64,000 nt of DNA from positions 73,390,501 through 73,454,500 of the forward strand of contig NC_084466.1 in the NCBI RefSeq assembly GCF_027409185.1. The letters run 5' to 3'. The notes under the pieces were generated by a model. The model was not told where the DNA came from. It saw only the letters and a list, made by a program, of their open reading frames with translations, and made no database searches. The position numbers and the translations under genes are program-made. Of the stretch, positions 24,935 through 36,789 are shown one piece after another. Every line of letters starts with the position of its first letter. The first letter of the stretch is position 1. This DNA is from Cynocephalus volans. Lineage: Eukaryota > Chordata > Mammalia > Dermoptera > Cynocephalidae.

Positions 24935-27623
24935 TACAACTCACCTAAGAAATAAATTGTTTGGGTAGCCCTAAACGGCTAGGGGACTTTTTAAAACTCC
25001 TAAAAAGAAATCTCCAGGCTCAGATAGTTTCCAAGGAAAATTCCATGAAACATTTAAAGAGTTAACAGCAATTCTACATATTGTCTTCCAGAAAATAGGA
25101 GAGAACACTTCCCAATTCATTTTATGAAACTAGTATTACCCTGATACCAAAATTGGACAGAGAATACAGAAAAGAAAACTACAGGCCAATATCCCTCATG
25201 AACATAGACACAAAGATCCTTAATAATATGTTAGCAAACAATTCAGCGATACGTTATTATCCATCATGACCAAGTATGGCTTATGATGGGGATGCAAGAC
25301 TGGCTCAGTATTTGAAAAACAATCAGTATAATCCATCATATTAACAGGCTGAATAAAATTATATGATTATATCAATTGAATCAGAAGAAAATATTTAACA
25401 AAGATCAGCATCCATTCACAATGAAATGCTCCAAAAGATAGGAATATAGGAGAACATCCTCAACTTGACAAATTTCATCTGCATAAAACATTACACTTAA
25501 TAGGGAAAAAGTGAATGCTTTCCAACAAGGTCAGAAACAAGGAGAGGATGTTCACTGCATCACTCTTATTCAGTGTCATGCTGGAAATTCTAGTCAGTGT
25601 AATAAGGCAAGAAAAAATAAATAAATAAAAGACATACAAATAGAAGGGAAGAAATAAAACTCCATATTTGTAGATGACATGATTGTATGTGTATGTAGGA
25701 AACCCTAAAGAATCTAAAATAAAAATTAAAATCCTCCTAGAACTAAGAAGTGAGTTTACGTCACAGGATACAAGATAAAACATATGAAAATCTATTGCAT
25801 TTCTATATACTGGCATTGAACACATGAACACACATTAAAAATACAATATTTATTTGATCATTTACAATCAATCTAAAAAATGAATTGCTTAGGTGTAAAT
25901 CTAGAAAACTATGTACAAGACATGTATACAGTAAACTATACAGTGCTGATAAAGAAAGAAGATCTAAATAAATGGAGAGATAAATACTCTGTTCATGAAT
26001 TAGAAGACTCAATATAGTAAAGATGTCAATTCTCCCCAAATTGATATACAAATTTAACACAATTCCTATCAAAATCCCAGCTAGATTTTTAGTAGATGTA
26101 GGCAAGACTGTTCTGAAATTTATATGGAAATGTAAAGGGACTAGAATAGCTTAAATGATTTTGGAAGAAAAGAATAAAGTAGGAATCAATCTATTTGACT
26201 TCACAACTTATTATATAAGTATAGTAATCAAGACTATGTAGTATCAGTGGAGGAATAGAAACAAATCAATGGAACGGAACAGAGAACCTAGAAATAGGCC
26301 CATACAAATAAGCCCAATTGATTTTTGATGAAGAAACAATAGCAATTCAATCAAGGAAACAGTCTTTTCAACAATTGGTGCTGGAGCAACTGGACACCCA
26401 CAGGCAAGAAATGAACCTCAACTTTCATTTGTATGAGGTGTCAAGTCTCACACCTTATACAAATGAATCATAGGCTTAAATGTAAAGGTTGGACTTTTAG
26501 AAAGAAAAATATAGAAGAAAATCTTTGGGAGCTAGAACTAGGTAAAGAATTCTTAGACTTTACATCAAAGGCACAATTAAGTGAAAAAACTGATAAACTG
26601 GACTGCATCAAAATTACAACTTCTTGGTATTTATAAAAGACCCTGTTAAAGAGAATGAAAAGACAAATTACAGAGAGAAAATCTCAAAAACCACATATCC
26701 AACAAAGGACTAGTATCTCAAATATGTAAAGATATCTTAAAACTCATCAGTAAAAAAATAAACAATCCAATTAGAAAATAGTCAAAAGCATGAACAGACA
26801 TCTGTCAAAGAAGACATACAGGGGACAAATAAGCACATGAAAAGATGTCCAAAATCATTAAACATTACAGAAATGCAAATTAAAACCACAATGAGCTATC
26901 ACTATACTCCTACTAGATGGCTAAAATGAAAAAATAGTGACAACCCCAAACACTGGCAAAGATGCAGAGAAACCAGATCTGGAATACATTGCTGGTGGGC
27001 ATGTAAAATGGTACAGTCACTCTGCTAAACATTTTTGGCAGTTTCTTAAAAAACTAAACATGCTGTACCACCCAGCAGTTTCATTCTTGGGCATTTGTCT
27101 TAGAGAAATGAAGATTTATGTTCACACAAACACTTGTATGTGAATGTTTATAGTAGCTTTATTCATAATAGCCAAGAATTGGAAACAACCCAGAAGTCCT
27201 CCTAAAGGTGAATGGTTAAACAAACTGGGATACATACATACCATGTTATACTACCCATCAATAAAAAGAGACAACTATTGATACATACAACAGCTGTAAT
27301 CTCCAGGTTATTATGCTGAGTGGGGAAAAAGGTTACAAACTGTATGATTCCACCTATATACAACATACTTGAAATGTCAGATTTACAGAGATGGAGAACA
27401 GATGAGTGGTTAAGGAGAGGGTTGGGGTATGAAGGAAATGGGCGTGGTTATAAAAGGGCAACATGAGAGATCACATAGTAATGAAAATGCCTTGAATCTT
27501 GATTGTATCAATGTCAGCATCCTGGTTGTGATATTGTACTACAGTATTGCAAATTGTTACCATTGGGGAAAACTGGGCAAAAGCTACTGGGATCTTTCTG
27601 TATTATTTCTTACAATTGCATGT

Positions 27624-27899
27624 TGTGATAGTTTGGGCTGCTCTAACAGAACACCATAGACTAGGTGGCTTAAACAACGGGTTTGCAGCTGGCTGTCTTA
27701 CTGTGTTCTCATCTGGCTGAGAGAGAGGGAGAGAGAGCTCTCTGGTCTCTTCTTATAAGGGCACTAATCCCATTCGTGAGGACTCGTCCCTCATGACCTA
27801 ATTACCTCCCAAAGGCCCTACCTCCTAATACCATCGCATTGGGGTTTTAGGATTTCAACACGTGAATTTTAAAGAGCCACAGACATTCAGTTTATAGCA
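27624..27899 (+). mobile_element. 276-bp LTR-like insertion with 5-bp TSD
   Basis: The element begins TGTGATAGTTTGGGC and ends TTTATAGCA, so it has TG...CA ends. It is flanked by CATGT on both sides (27619-27623 and 27900-27904), a 5-base duplication typical of retroviral-type integration. It splits the 3' UTR of the L1: 'cttacaattgcatgt' on the left continues as 'gaatctacaag' on the right. Removing the element and one duplication restores the usual L1 3' end. The internal block 'cctcatgacctaattacc' is common in mammalian genomes. No family name is assigned. Confidence 0.72.
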
Positions 27900-27949
27900 C
27901 ATGTGAATCTACAAGTATCTCAAAATAAAAAGCAATTAAAAAATAAAGT

Positions 27950-28735
27950 AAGACTTTATCTTTTTCGTTTTTCCACTCCTGTGATTACCACCACTACTAC
28001 TGCTGTAGCAAATGCTAGTTTTGTATCATGATTTTTTTTTTCAATGTCTAGAGATTCTTTTCATACAAAAAGTAAAAGTCCCAGTCTTTTTATAGCAAAA
28101 ATGAGCCTTGAATATTGGATGAGGTCTTGTGATTCCATCTTCTGGCATCACAGTTGGGGAGCTCTGGCCCCACTGTTGGAGAATCAATAAGCTATGAATA
28201 CAAGTAGTGCCCAATTCTCTTTTTTAAAATAAAAAAAAATTATTAAAAGAATCTGCCAAATCCAAGCTCTAATAAGATGGGGGCAGATTCTCATACCACC
28301 CCATAAGTAGGTAAGGTGAGATTTGGGCCCATTAATGTTTTCAACTGTGATTATTTTTCTCATCCCAAGGGCTGATATGTAAAGAAAATAATTTTAAATA
28401 TAAAATCCTCAGTTTAATCAAGTCCTATATAATTACTTTTACTTTCTCTAATACTTGCCTATTTATCTTTCTTATTAAGTGCATGATAGCTGAATTTCAG
28501 CTGCAACATATCATGCTCACTCCTTATTTTGTTATGTTCATTTCATAAAAGAAACTTCTAACAAAAATAAAACCTTATTTGTATTTCCTATAGAAAATAT
28601 ATTTTAGAAAATTTAATTTCATTAAACTTTGGTTTCTTTTAATTTCATTAAACTGTGGGTAAAATTTTTCCCTCTAGACAGGCAACTGATATTGTGGGCA
28701 GCTGCTGTTTTGGTGAGTCATGTGATCCTTCCAGT
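27950..28735. other. Intergenic sequence, nothing assigned
   Basis: This is AT-rich sequence between the L1 and the MIR fragment at 28.74 kb. No gene, RNA or confident repeat is seen. Confidence 0.4.
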
Positions 28736-28739
28736 GATG

Positions 28740-28850
28740 TTCGCATCTCAGTTTTCTCATCTGTGAAGTGTTATGATGGAGATATTACATGAGCTGCCTC
28801 CCCATAGGATTACTGTAAGGACTACATAGAATAATATGAGCTCCAGCTTT
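28740..28850 (+). repeat. MIR SINE fragment, sense
   Basis: 'catctcagttttctcatctg' followed by 'ggattactgtaaggactaca' is a diverged sense MIR core. Confidence 0.7.
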
Positions 28851-29079
28851 AAAACCTAAAATTTTAGGAAAATGGAAGATAACACCCATGCACATATCAG
28901 AAAGAATATATTGGTATTTGGCAAATACAGAATATTATCCTATATTTTATTTATGACCTACCTTATTCTAAAGGTAACTATTCTCAAAGGCTTTATTTCT
29001 CTATACAAACCTCTCTCCAAGAGAAAAGCAAAAACTAACAAATTAAGTACCAGAATCCGTTTTCTTCTAGGCCTATTTT

Positions 29080-29360
29080 CTTTTCATTTCTTTATTTATT
29101 AATTTATTTTTAATTGACAAATAAAAATTGTATATATTTATGGTGTACAACATGATGTTTCGAAACACGTATTGGCTAAATCGAGCTCATTAACATATAC
29201 ATTACCTCACATACTTATCATTTATTTGGAGAGAGTAGATTAAAATCTGCTCTCAGTAATTTTCAAGTATACAATACATTGTTATTAACTACAGTTACCA
29301 TGACATACAATGTCTTTTGATCTTATTCCTACTAACTGAAATTTTGTATCCCTATCTATT
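29080..29360 (-). repeat. L1 3' UTR fragment, antisense (L1MA-like)
   Basis: It contains the antisense L1MA-type phrases 'tatggtgtacaacatgatg', 'attacctcacatacttatca' and 'caagtatacaatacattg'. Confidence 0.85.
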
Positions 29361-29364
29361 TTTA

Positions 29365-30285
29365 AAAGAGGTCTTAAAAGTAGACTTAAGAGTCATTAAA
29401 TTATATGTGAGCATAGGAGCACATCATCAAGGAAGAAAAATGATTGTTATTGGTCAAATGTTTGATTCTGTGTGAACATGGAACATTTTATTCGTACAAA
29501 AAATGCTTTTATAGATATTCTTTTATTAGTATTTAAAGTGTTTTAATATTTCTTTAATTTACTCCTAGAATTCTATAAATTAGAATAAATTAAGGATCAA
29601 TGTGTGGATTGAATAATATAAGCCTTATTAGCCTTTATAAAGATGAAAATGCCACAAAGAATGACAAAAAGGCAACATTTTAATCACCTTACAATGACCC
29701 CAGGAAAATTAGCATATTTCAGCCAGGCAGCACATCCGAAGGGGTCCTACTAGCCTACTGGGCTCCTCCTGTCCTTTAAAGGAAAAGGAAACATTTTTCC
29801 TAATCAATTTGAGTCAAGGGCAAAAACTTGACCTTACACTAATGGTTTGATTTTCCCAGTATTTGTAGTAAACCTCAACTATAATTCTATGATGCCCTAG
29901 GATATTGTATTTTATTTCAGAAAATATTGCCCAATTCCCAAATCAAAAATTAATGTTTAATTTAAAAACAGATATCTGCTATTCAAAAAAAAAAGGAGCT
30001 CATTTAGTTCTATGGGCATGAGATATCACAAAATCAAACACTCCTCTAATAACCCACAAAAATATAGAGAGAAATAAATAAAATTTAAATTTAAAAAGCC
30101 ATTATAACTGAACTAGAGTTTGTGCCACATATACTGTCAAATAATTAAACCCCACATAAAAATAAGAATAAACCTTAGTCTTATCCTTACTGTGGAGGTA
30201 AGTTTTGTGGATACCTTTCTCTAGCCCCTTTAACATGCCTGCCATTTCACTATATGACCATGAATCACCCCCAACTCCATCCCCC
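29365..30285. other. Intergenic sequence, nothing assigned
   Basis: No gene or repeat is confidently recognised. The block around 29,700-29,780 is locally richer in GC than its flanks but has no motif that I know. Confidence 0.4.
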
Positions 30286-30286
30286 A

Positions 30287-30288
<2 letters not shown>

Positions 30289-30342
<54 letters not shown>
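30289..30342 (+). repeat. (AC)27 microsatellite
   Basis: There are 27 perfect AC units, the longest pure dinucleotide tract in the window. It creates artefactual Thr-His or Cys-Val ORFs on the two strands. Confidence 0.98.
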
Positions 30343-30346
<4 letters not shown>

Positions 30347-30454
30347 CAGGCATTGCTTTCTCCTGCATTGCTATGCACCTGGGATACTAAAAGCCTGGTA
30401 TGAATCCAAGCCCAAGACCCATTACTCTGTTCTCTTCTTCTATTCCTAGTAAAT

Positions 30455-30870
30455 CTTCATACATTTGACAAGTATTTGCTATATGCCAGGCACTGTTCCA
30501 GCTGTTGGAAATAAACAAAAGCAAAACCAGACACATTCCCTATTATTTTTGGTATTATAGTTAATTGAAGGAGACAAGACATTAATCAAATGATTAAATA
30601 CATGTCAATTTGGAAAAAATGATGTTGGTTATGAATGAGAGATACATGACCTATGGATTATTATGACTGAGAGATACATGACCTATGGATTATAAAACAG
30701 AGGATCTGACCAAGTAAGAGAAGACCAAGAAGGCTTCTCTAAGATTTGACACTTAAGCTGAGATGTAGAGGAATAGCAGGTATTAATGAAGCAAGACAGG
30801 AAGAAAGAGCCCTCTATGCTGAAGCCCAAGTGAGACTTCAATTGGGTGTCCACGATGGTTGAATAACCTG
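30455..30870 (-). repeat. LINE L2 fragment, antisense
   Basis: 'atatgccaggcactgttcca' followed by 'gagacaagacattaatcaaa' and 'aagaaggcttctctaagat' follows the antisense L2 3' region. A local 26-bp duplication lies within it (30636-30661 and 30668-30693). Confidence 0.7.
30636..30693 (+). repeat. Exact 26-bp tandem duplication
   Basis: The 26-base segment at 30636-30661, starting TGAGAGATACATGACC, is repeated without mismatch at 30668-30693, giving a period of 32 with a 6-base spacer. The identity indicates a recent local duplication. Confidence 0.95.
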
Positions 30871-30994
30871 CCATTTAACTAAGTAGAATGTTTTCTGCTC
30901 TTTTTTTTTTTATCTATGTTGCATTCACTCATTTATTGATTTAATATTCAAAAACTTTGTGGGTTTGTTAAAAGTGGCAGAGCCATCAAGTATG

Positions 30995-32020
30995 AGGATA
31001 AAGGATGGCATTAAAAGCACAAGCAGCAAAAGCAAAAAAAGACAAAAGGGACAACATCAAACTTAAAAACTCCTGCAGGTCAAAGGGAACATTCCACAGA
31101 GTGAAAAGGCAACCTGCAGAATGGGAGAAAATATTTGCAAATTATATATCTGATAAGGGGTTAATATCCAGAATATCTAAGGAACGCCTGCAACTAAACA
31201 GCAACAACAACAAAAACCCACAAATAACCAGGTTAAAAATAAACAAAAAACCTGACTAAATAATTATCCAATGTAGATATCCAAATGCCAACAAGCATAT
31301 GAAAAGATGCTCAACCTCATTTATCACAGAGAAAGGCAAATTAAAGCCACGATGAGATACCCCCCTCACACCCAGTAGGAAGACGACTATCAATCCACAG
31401 AAACTGGATTCCTTGTGCACTGTTGGTGGGGATGTAAAATGGTATAACCATTATGGACAATAGCATGGAGGTTCCCCCCCAAATTAAAATTACTATTTGA
31501 TCTAGTAATCCCACTTCTGGGTATATATCCAAAACAATTCAGTGCAGAATCTCAAAGAGATATGTGCACGCCCATGTTCACTGCAGCACTATTCACAACA
31601 GCCATAGGTAGAAGCAACCCAAATGCCTATTGACAGAAGAATGGATAAAGAAAATGTGATACATACATACATACAATGAAATATTATTTATTATTGAAAA
31701 ATAAATTCTTGTCACATGCTATAACATATATGAACCTCAAGGACATTATGCTAAGTGAAATAAGTCAGTCACAGAAGGACAAATACTATATGATTCCACG
31801 GATAAGAAGTATCTAAAGTAGTCAAAATCATAAAAAATAGAAAGTAGAAAGGTGGTTACTAAAGACTGGGAGGAGATGGCAGGAGGAATTTAGTGTTTAA
31901 TGAACATATACTTTCAGTTTTGCAAGGTGGAAATGTTCTGGAGATCTGTTTCTGCACAACAATGTGGAATATACTTAATACTATTAAACTGTGCACTTGA
32001 AACTAGTTAAGACTGTAAAA
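30995..32020 (+). mobile_element. 5'-truncated L1, sense
   Basis: It begins inside distal ORF2 ('ggcattaaaagcacaagcag') and shows the canonical run 'gaatgggagaaaatatttgc' and 'gataaggggttaatatccag'. It continues through the 3' UTR to an A-run at 32,018-32,027. ORF2 is broken by stops. The target-site duplication was not resolved. Confidence 0.85.
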
Positions 32021-32029
32021 AAAAAAGTC

Positions 32030-32915
32030 AATTTCATCTAGTCCTTTAATTGTTCTCAAACAGCGTATTACTAAGCAACAATTTGAACGAATCAATTAAT
32101 TTGATTAATTCCAACAGTAACCTGAATTTAACTAAAATAATAAAAGTGCATTTCAAAATTTAAAAAAAAAAAGAATGAAGATTAAGAAAATTTACTGAAT
32201 TAAGATTGAAAGGTCACTGGTGCCCTTTAAGAATATTGGAATAATACTGAAGTCAAGCAGTGGCCATAGAAAGCAGAAGCCAGATTTGGGGAAATTAAGA
32301 AAGTCTGGGTAAGGAAGGAGAGACAAGTATTAACCACTCACTGTGAAGTTTGGCAGTGGAGGAAAGAACAAATATTGTATAGGTTTGGGGAAGGGTTTTG
32401 TTTTCCCCAAGATAAGAAAGCTCTGACTTGATTGAAGTAATGACCTCAGTTATTATTCTTCTCTTCCAGAAAAAAGAGAGATGCTGAATGTGCTAGAGAG
32501 AAGTAAAACTCAGAGGTTGCAAATTACTAGTCAGATTTGGCTCACAAATGTTTCCTTTGACCTGCACCTTAAAAAAAAACCAAAAACCTGGGTTAGTTGA
32601 CAAAACTTTTTAAATTGTAAGATTCCATAAAATTCCAGATGTCTGTTATCTCTTGAAACTATGTCCCTACTCTCATATGGCAGCAGCTGGTTGAAGCTGC
32701 ATACCAGCAGCTCCCTGTAGAAGTGACATGTGTGCCCCAGTCCCTGCCCTTACTTATTATACATCACCTTGCTGACTTCATGTATTGACATTCCCTGCCT
32801 GGTCCCAGCCAGCAACATTTGCGGTTCTGGTTTTACAGAGAAAGATATTAGAGAAGTTGTAAGCAATGGTGGGAGCTCTCCCATGGGAACAGAAAAGTAA
32901 GCAACAGAATTGTGA
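32030..32915. other. Intergenic sequence, nothing assigned
   Basis: No exon or repeat is confidently assigned. It contains two short A-runs (32,161 and 32,570). Confidence 0.4.
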
Positions 32916-32919
32916 GTTA

Positions 32920-33120
32920 TCTTTCCACATCTGGAACCATTCCTTACTCTTTCTTGAAGGCTGCACTTTTTCCTCCCACTCTCTTCACGAGTCTGTTTTT
33001 TTCTCCATACTCTCTTCATCAGGGATCTCATTCATTCTCCAGGCTTCTGCTATCGCCTCTACCAATAAATTCCAAAGTTACACCTCTCCTGTTAGCACCT
33101 TACTGATGTTTTTAACCACA
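32920..33120 (+). repeat. LINE L2 fragment, sense
   Basis: The CT-rich stretch 'cttcatcagggatctcattc' with 'accaataaattccaaagtta' resembles L2 sense sequence. The ORFs here on both strands are short and unrelated to any protein I know. Confidence 0.5.
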
Positions 33121-33129
33121 TAGCAAACA

Positions 33130-33330
33130 TTTCATTCCCTTGATGAATATTTATTGAGCAGCTACTATGTACCAAGCATTGTTCCAGGCTGTGGAGATAC
33201 AGTAGTGAGCAAAACCAGCATTCATGTAAAGGAGACAGTCAAAATGAACCAATAATTAGTTTGTATAATTTTATGTAATGATGCTGCTATGTGGGAAAAG
33301 AAACAGTAAATAAATTTTGGGAACAATTGT
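33130..33330 (-). repeat. LINE L2 fragment, antisense
   Basis: 'gaatatttattgagcagcta' and 'accaagcattgttccaggct' followed by 'gatacagtagtgagcaaaac' is the antisense L2 3' end. Confidence 0.8.
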
Positions 33331-33429
33331 AGGAGGAAGGGAGTGATTTTTGCCTCATCTTTTTCTTCCAAAGCAGTGTACTGCTTCATAGCACCTATTT
33401 CTTTCAAAGATAGCATTTTTCTTCCATTT

Positions 33430-33720
33430 TTCTTCCATCCTTGATCCTTGATTCCTCCAATTTTGGGCCAAGTTCTGTTGCTTTTCTCTTCAAAGTGTCC
33501 ATATCATGCATCCCCTTGCCATTTTCTAGGATTCCACAGATACTCATCACCTCGTGCCTAGATGGTTGCAATGGCTTCCTAATTGGTCTCCTTACCTCTT
33601 ATCTCTACACACTTTTCTCCCCCATCTGCTCTCACTTTATAGCTCTGTAGATTATTCTTCCTAGAATGCCACTGCCCTTGCCCTATTCTGCTCACTTTTC
33701 AATTGCACTTCGAGTTTCAG
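33430..33720 (+). repeat. LINE L2 fragment, sense
   Basis: 'gcctagatggttgcaatggc' followed by 'cttcctaattggtctcc' is a common L2 sense pattern. Confidence 0.7.
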
Positions 33721-33735
33721 GAAGCCAGTTGTGGT

Positions 33736-33900
33736 TAAATGCCTGGGCTCAAGTAAAGCAGACTGAAGCTTGAATTCTGAGTCAGCCACTTGAGCAAGTT
33801 TGTGCCTCAGGTTCCTCAACTGTACAATAGGGATAGTGATTCTCACCCTGGGAGATGTTGCAAGGGTGGCATGAGAAGATCTGCATAAAGCACCAGCATG
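33736..33900 (+). repeat. MIR SINE, sense
   Basis: 'gaattctgagtcagccactt' with 'gtgcctcaggttcctcaact' and 'caatagggatagtgattct' follows the sense MIR core. Confidence 0.85.
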
Positions 33901-34249
33901 ATTCCTCGAAGGGGGTGATCTCACAATAGAGGACAGCTGTCTGCTCTTCACCGCTAAGTCACGATGAATATCACTCCATTTTTTCAATCCCTTAGCACTG
34001 ACTCAATGATGAACTGCCATGTAACACTATTTTTCTTATGTATCCAACTAGTTTGACAGTTCTCTTATGAAAACAGGTTATCATACTCAACAAGATCAGG
34101 GAACCGTGCACATAGGAGGCATGCTGGGCTACCCTTATTATGGTTCAGGTTGTGCCTGCATCAGAGTGCCTGGCCAAGGGGCAAGTGGGGCTGAAATCCT
34201 GCACGCACCTGCAGAGCTGTGATCTCTGAGGTGGGTGGGGGAGGGAGGT

Positions 34250-34500
34250 GCAGGATGGTAAGCATTTATACTCATTTCTCCAGGTGCAGCTGAAATTTCA
34301 CCTCTGTAGAGACCTTCCTGATACCTCTCCTGTGCCCACTCCCCTACAGTGACACAAGAGTTGTGTGATAATTGTTCGTATGTGTGTCTCTCTCCTAGAC
34401 AGATTGAGTTTACTAAGGGCCAGTGCTCTGTGTCCGTATAGTTAGTCCAGGTACTGTGGGTGCTCAGAAAAGTGTTCAATAATGATTATGGAATGAATGA
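34250..34500 (+). repeat. LINE L2 3' end, sense
   Basis: 'agctgaaatttcacctctgt' then 'agagaccttcctgata' and a terminal 'gtgggtgctcagaaaagtg' fit the L2 3' end. Confidence 0.7.
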
Positions 34501-34504
34501 TGAC

Positions 34505-36475
34505 TTTCAAGGTACGTTCAAGAGGGAAGCAGAAAAAGTGCAGAATTAGGACAGAGTTACAGATAAAATAAAGGAAGATTAGAAGCGGGAGGAAAGTGTA
34601 GGCCACAATTCCTAGTTATGACTGAATGGAACTATTAAAATGTCAGATCAAACAAGGTACAAAGCAGAATCTTTGCATCTATGCAGGACTATAGACTTTC
34701 TTGCAATCTGTTGTATGCTGGGCTGACGGCAAGTGCAAAAAACCAACCCTCCCATGGGTAAGGAAGTTGCCCTTCCTACTTACTGTTTTATAGTCTGAGG
34801 CAGTTCATGTTCAGCCAAGTCCCTTATAATCTTTCAGAAATGGGAGATCTTAGTTTTGCCGTGGTTTTAAAGTCCTGAGCAAGAATTTTGCTGAAGGGTC
34901 CATCAGATCACAACTTCTGACTGAGTTTCACCTCTCATTTGATTCCCCATAATATAATGTGCTTGTGGAAGTTCCAGGAAGCAGTAAAACCGCAGCCAAT
35001 CAAGAAATCCTGGGGACACATAAAGAAGAGTCAAGATTTCCTAAAACAGGACTGAAAATGGAGTGTCAACACTGAGCCCTTTTTCCCAGGGCAGGCACTT
35101 TCTCCTGCAAACTCACCAGATCTTATTGTTCTTGAGTATAATAAATTAACTTTCTATAATGGCTTTGCAAAATACATGATAGGAATTGTATCAGTGACAG
35201 GCTAACCTTTAGGATGGAAAAGGTCATCATAGTGCAAAAATTTCCTGTAAATGAGAATGTGCAGAAAAAGCAGACTACAAACACTCAGAGTCTGCAAATC
35301 AAAGTCCTGCCAAGAGCCAAGAGGATTCTGTGAACTTAAGACTCCATGCCAGAAGCATGAGCCAGCACTGCAGAGGTTATAATTTCTCTCTGCACTGTGT
35401 CCTCTACATTATGCTCATATAAGAGAAGGAAACTGAGAGTGATTAGGCCATTTCTTTCCTTAATATCATTTTTTTAAAAAACTTGACCCTAAGGTATCAA
35501 TTCTGAGGACATAATTAGTTTACTTGCAATAAAGTGCACATCAAGCATGATCCTTAAAATACAATCTGTAGCTTTCAGCAGTCCCGGTGTTTACTGGTAT
35601 GTCTCACCCAGGGCAGTCTCAAACTTAACACCTAGCTAGGAGCAGAGGGATATGGGCCAGGTATAGAAAAATGATTTTAAATTTGAAGTTAAAGCATGGT
35701 ATTTAAGGTTCTAGTACAAATCCTATTTTAAACAAGGTCATTGTTCAACTACAGCAATATCATAATTCAAAAACAGCATCTACCTCCGGGAAGAAAGTGC
35801 AGTGCTTTGAGACCTAGAAAAAGCAGTTAAATTCCAGGCCTTGCGTTTCCATTTCAGAGGTATCAGAGCCTTTTGGAGAACTGATTTTTCTCTACAGAGG
35901 AGCTAATTGATACTGCACTGAGTGGCTTTACTCTACGTTCACCCCGGCCGTAAATGCCTTTTCCATGAAGAGCTGGGCTGATGGGGAATCAAAGATACAT
36001 AGGTGGCACTTCCTAAGTGGCTTTTCTGTGTGGCTTCTAGGAGCCCACAGTGACCTCAAGAGGCAGGCTGCCTAGGGGGCAGTCGGGCCATGAGGCAAGA
36101 AGGTTGTCCATTAACCTTGTTGTGTGCCATACGGTTGTATCTTTATTAGATTAGATAATATTATATATTATATGCTAGGCTGTTAAGCAAATAAATACGC
36201 TTGAGGAAATTACAACCCACATAATTATACGACTAGTTTTAACCACCACTTACCACTTAGAGTGATTAGATTTTCTTCTGCCTATGCCAGTACAAACCAG
36301 CTGCTCTGGCACTGTCGGTGGGTGAAGGACCCCCTTTACTCCTTAGGGAACAAATGGCAAGTAACAGTGACCAGCCAGCCGGGCCCAGAAGCATGTCAGA
36401 AACAGCGGCTCAGGGGGTTCCAGACTGGTTTGTTGCTGGTCCTGTATCCTAGTTCCGTTAACAACCCTCCCGGGG
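34505..36475. other. Upstream flank of the SMAD9 CpG island, unassigned
   Basis: This is mostly unique-looking, AT-balanced sequence without a supported exon. CpG is rare until about 36,400. No recent SINE or L1 copy is recognised here, which is unlike the rest of the window and may mean distal promoter elements are present. Confidence 0.4.
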
Positions 36476-36789
36476 CCTCAAGCTCCAGGTGGAGGCGAGA
36501 AGCCTCACGGGAGGCGGGTAAGGGACAGACGCCAGGTGACCGGTGACCCGCGCTGGCCGGACCCTCCCGCCCCCCAGCAGCGCGTGATCGCGGGCAGGAG
36601 GCGAGCCCGGGGGCCCCGCGCCCCGGCCCCAGGTTTCCGCGCACGTGGCCGTGCGGCGGCCGCGCTCCCGCCCCTCGCCCGGGGCCGCGCCGCCCCCTCC
36701 CCGCGGGCTCCCGGGGCGGCCAGCGCGCGCGGCGGCGGGCGGGGCGGGCGGCGAGCCGGGCTCCCTGGCCGCTGTCCAGGTCGGCGCAC

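Larger units (their letters stand above)
21370..27945 (+). mobile_element. Near-full-length, degraded L1 element
   Basis: The element shows L1 order over about 6.6 kb: a 5' UTR-like GC-richer part (21.4-22.2 kb), an ORF1-region remnant (22.2-23.2 kb), ORF2 remnants of the endonuclease (about 23.8-24.6 kb) and the reverse transcriptase, then a 3' UTR ending 'ctcaaaataaaaag' near 27,935. The polymerase active-site region at 25667-25681 reads F-V-D-D-M, where active L1s have F-A-D-D. Many stops and frameshifts break both ORFs, so it is immobile. It carries two later insertions: a MITE at 24862-24934 and an LTR-like element at 27624-27899. It looks like an L1M/L1MB-age copy. The left border is approximate and I could not find a target-site duplication. 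Confidence 0.85.

Noticed and set aside
24615-24968. 117-codon ORF with reverse-transcriptase-like context
   Set aside because: It is a broken piece of L1 ORF2 that runs into the inserted MITE; it is not a gene.
30102-30368. 88-codon minus-strand ORF with a Cys-Val run
   Set aside because: The run is the translated (AC)27 microsatellite.
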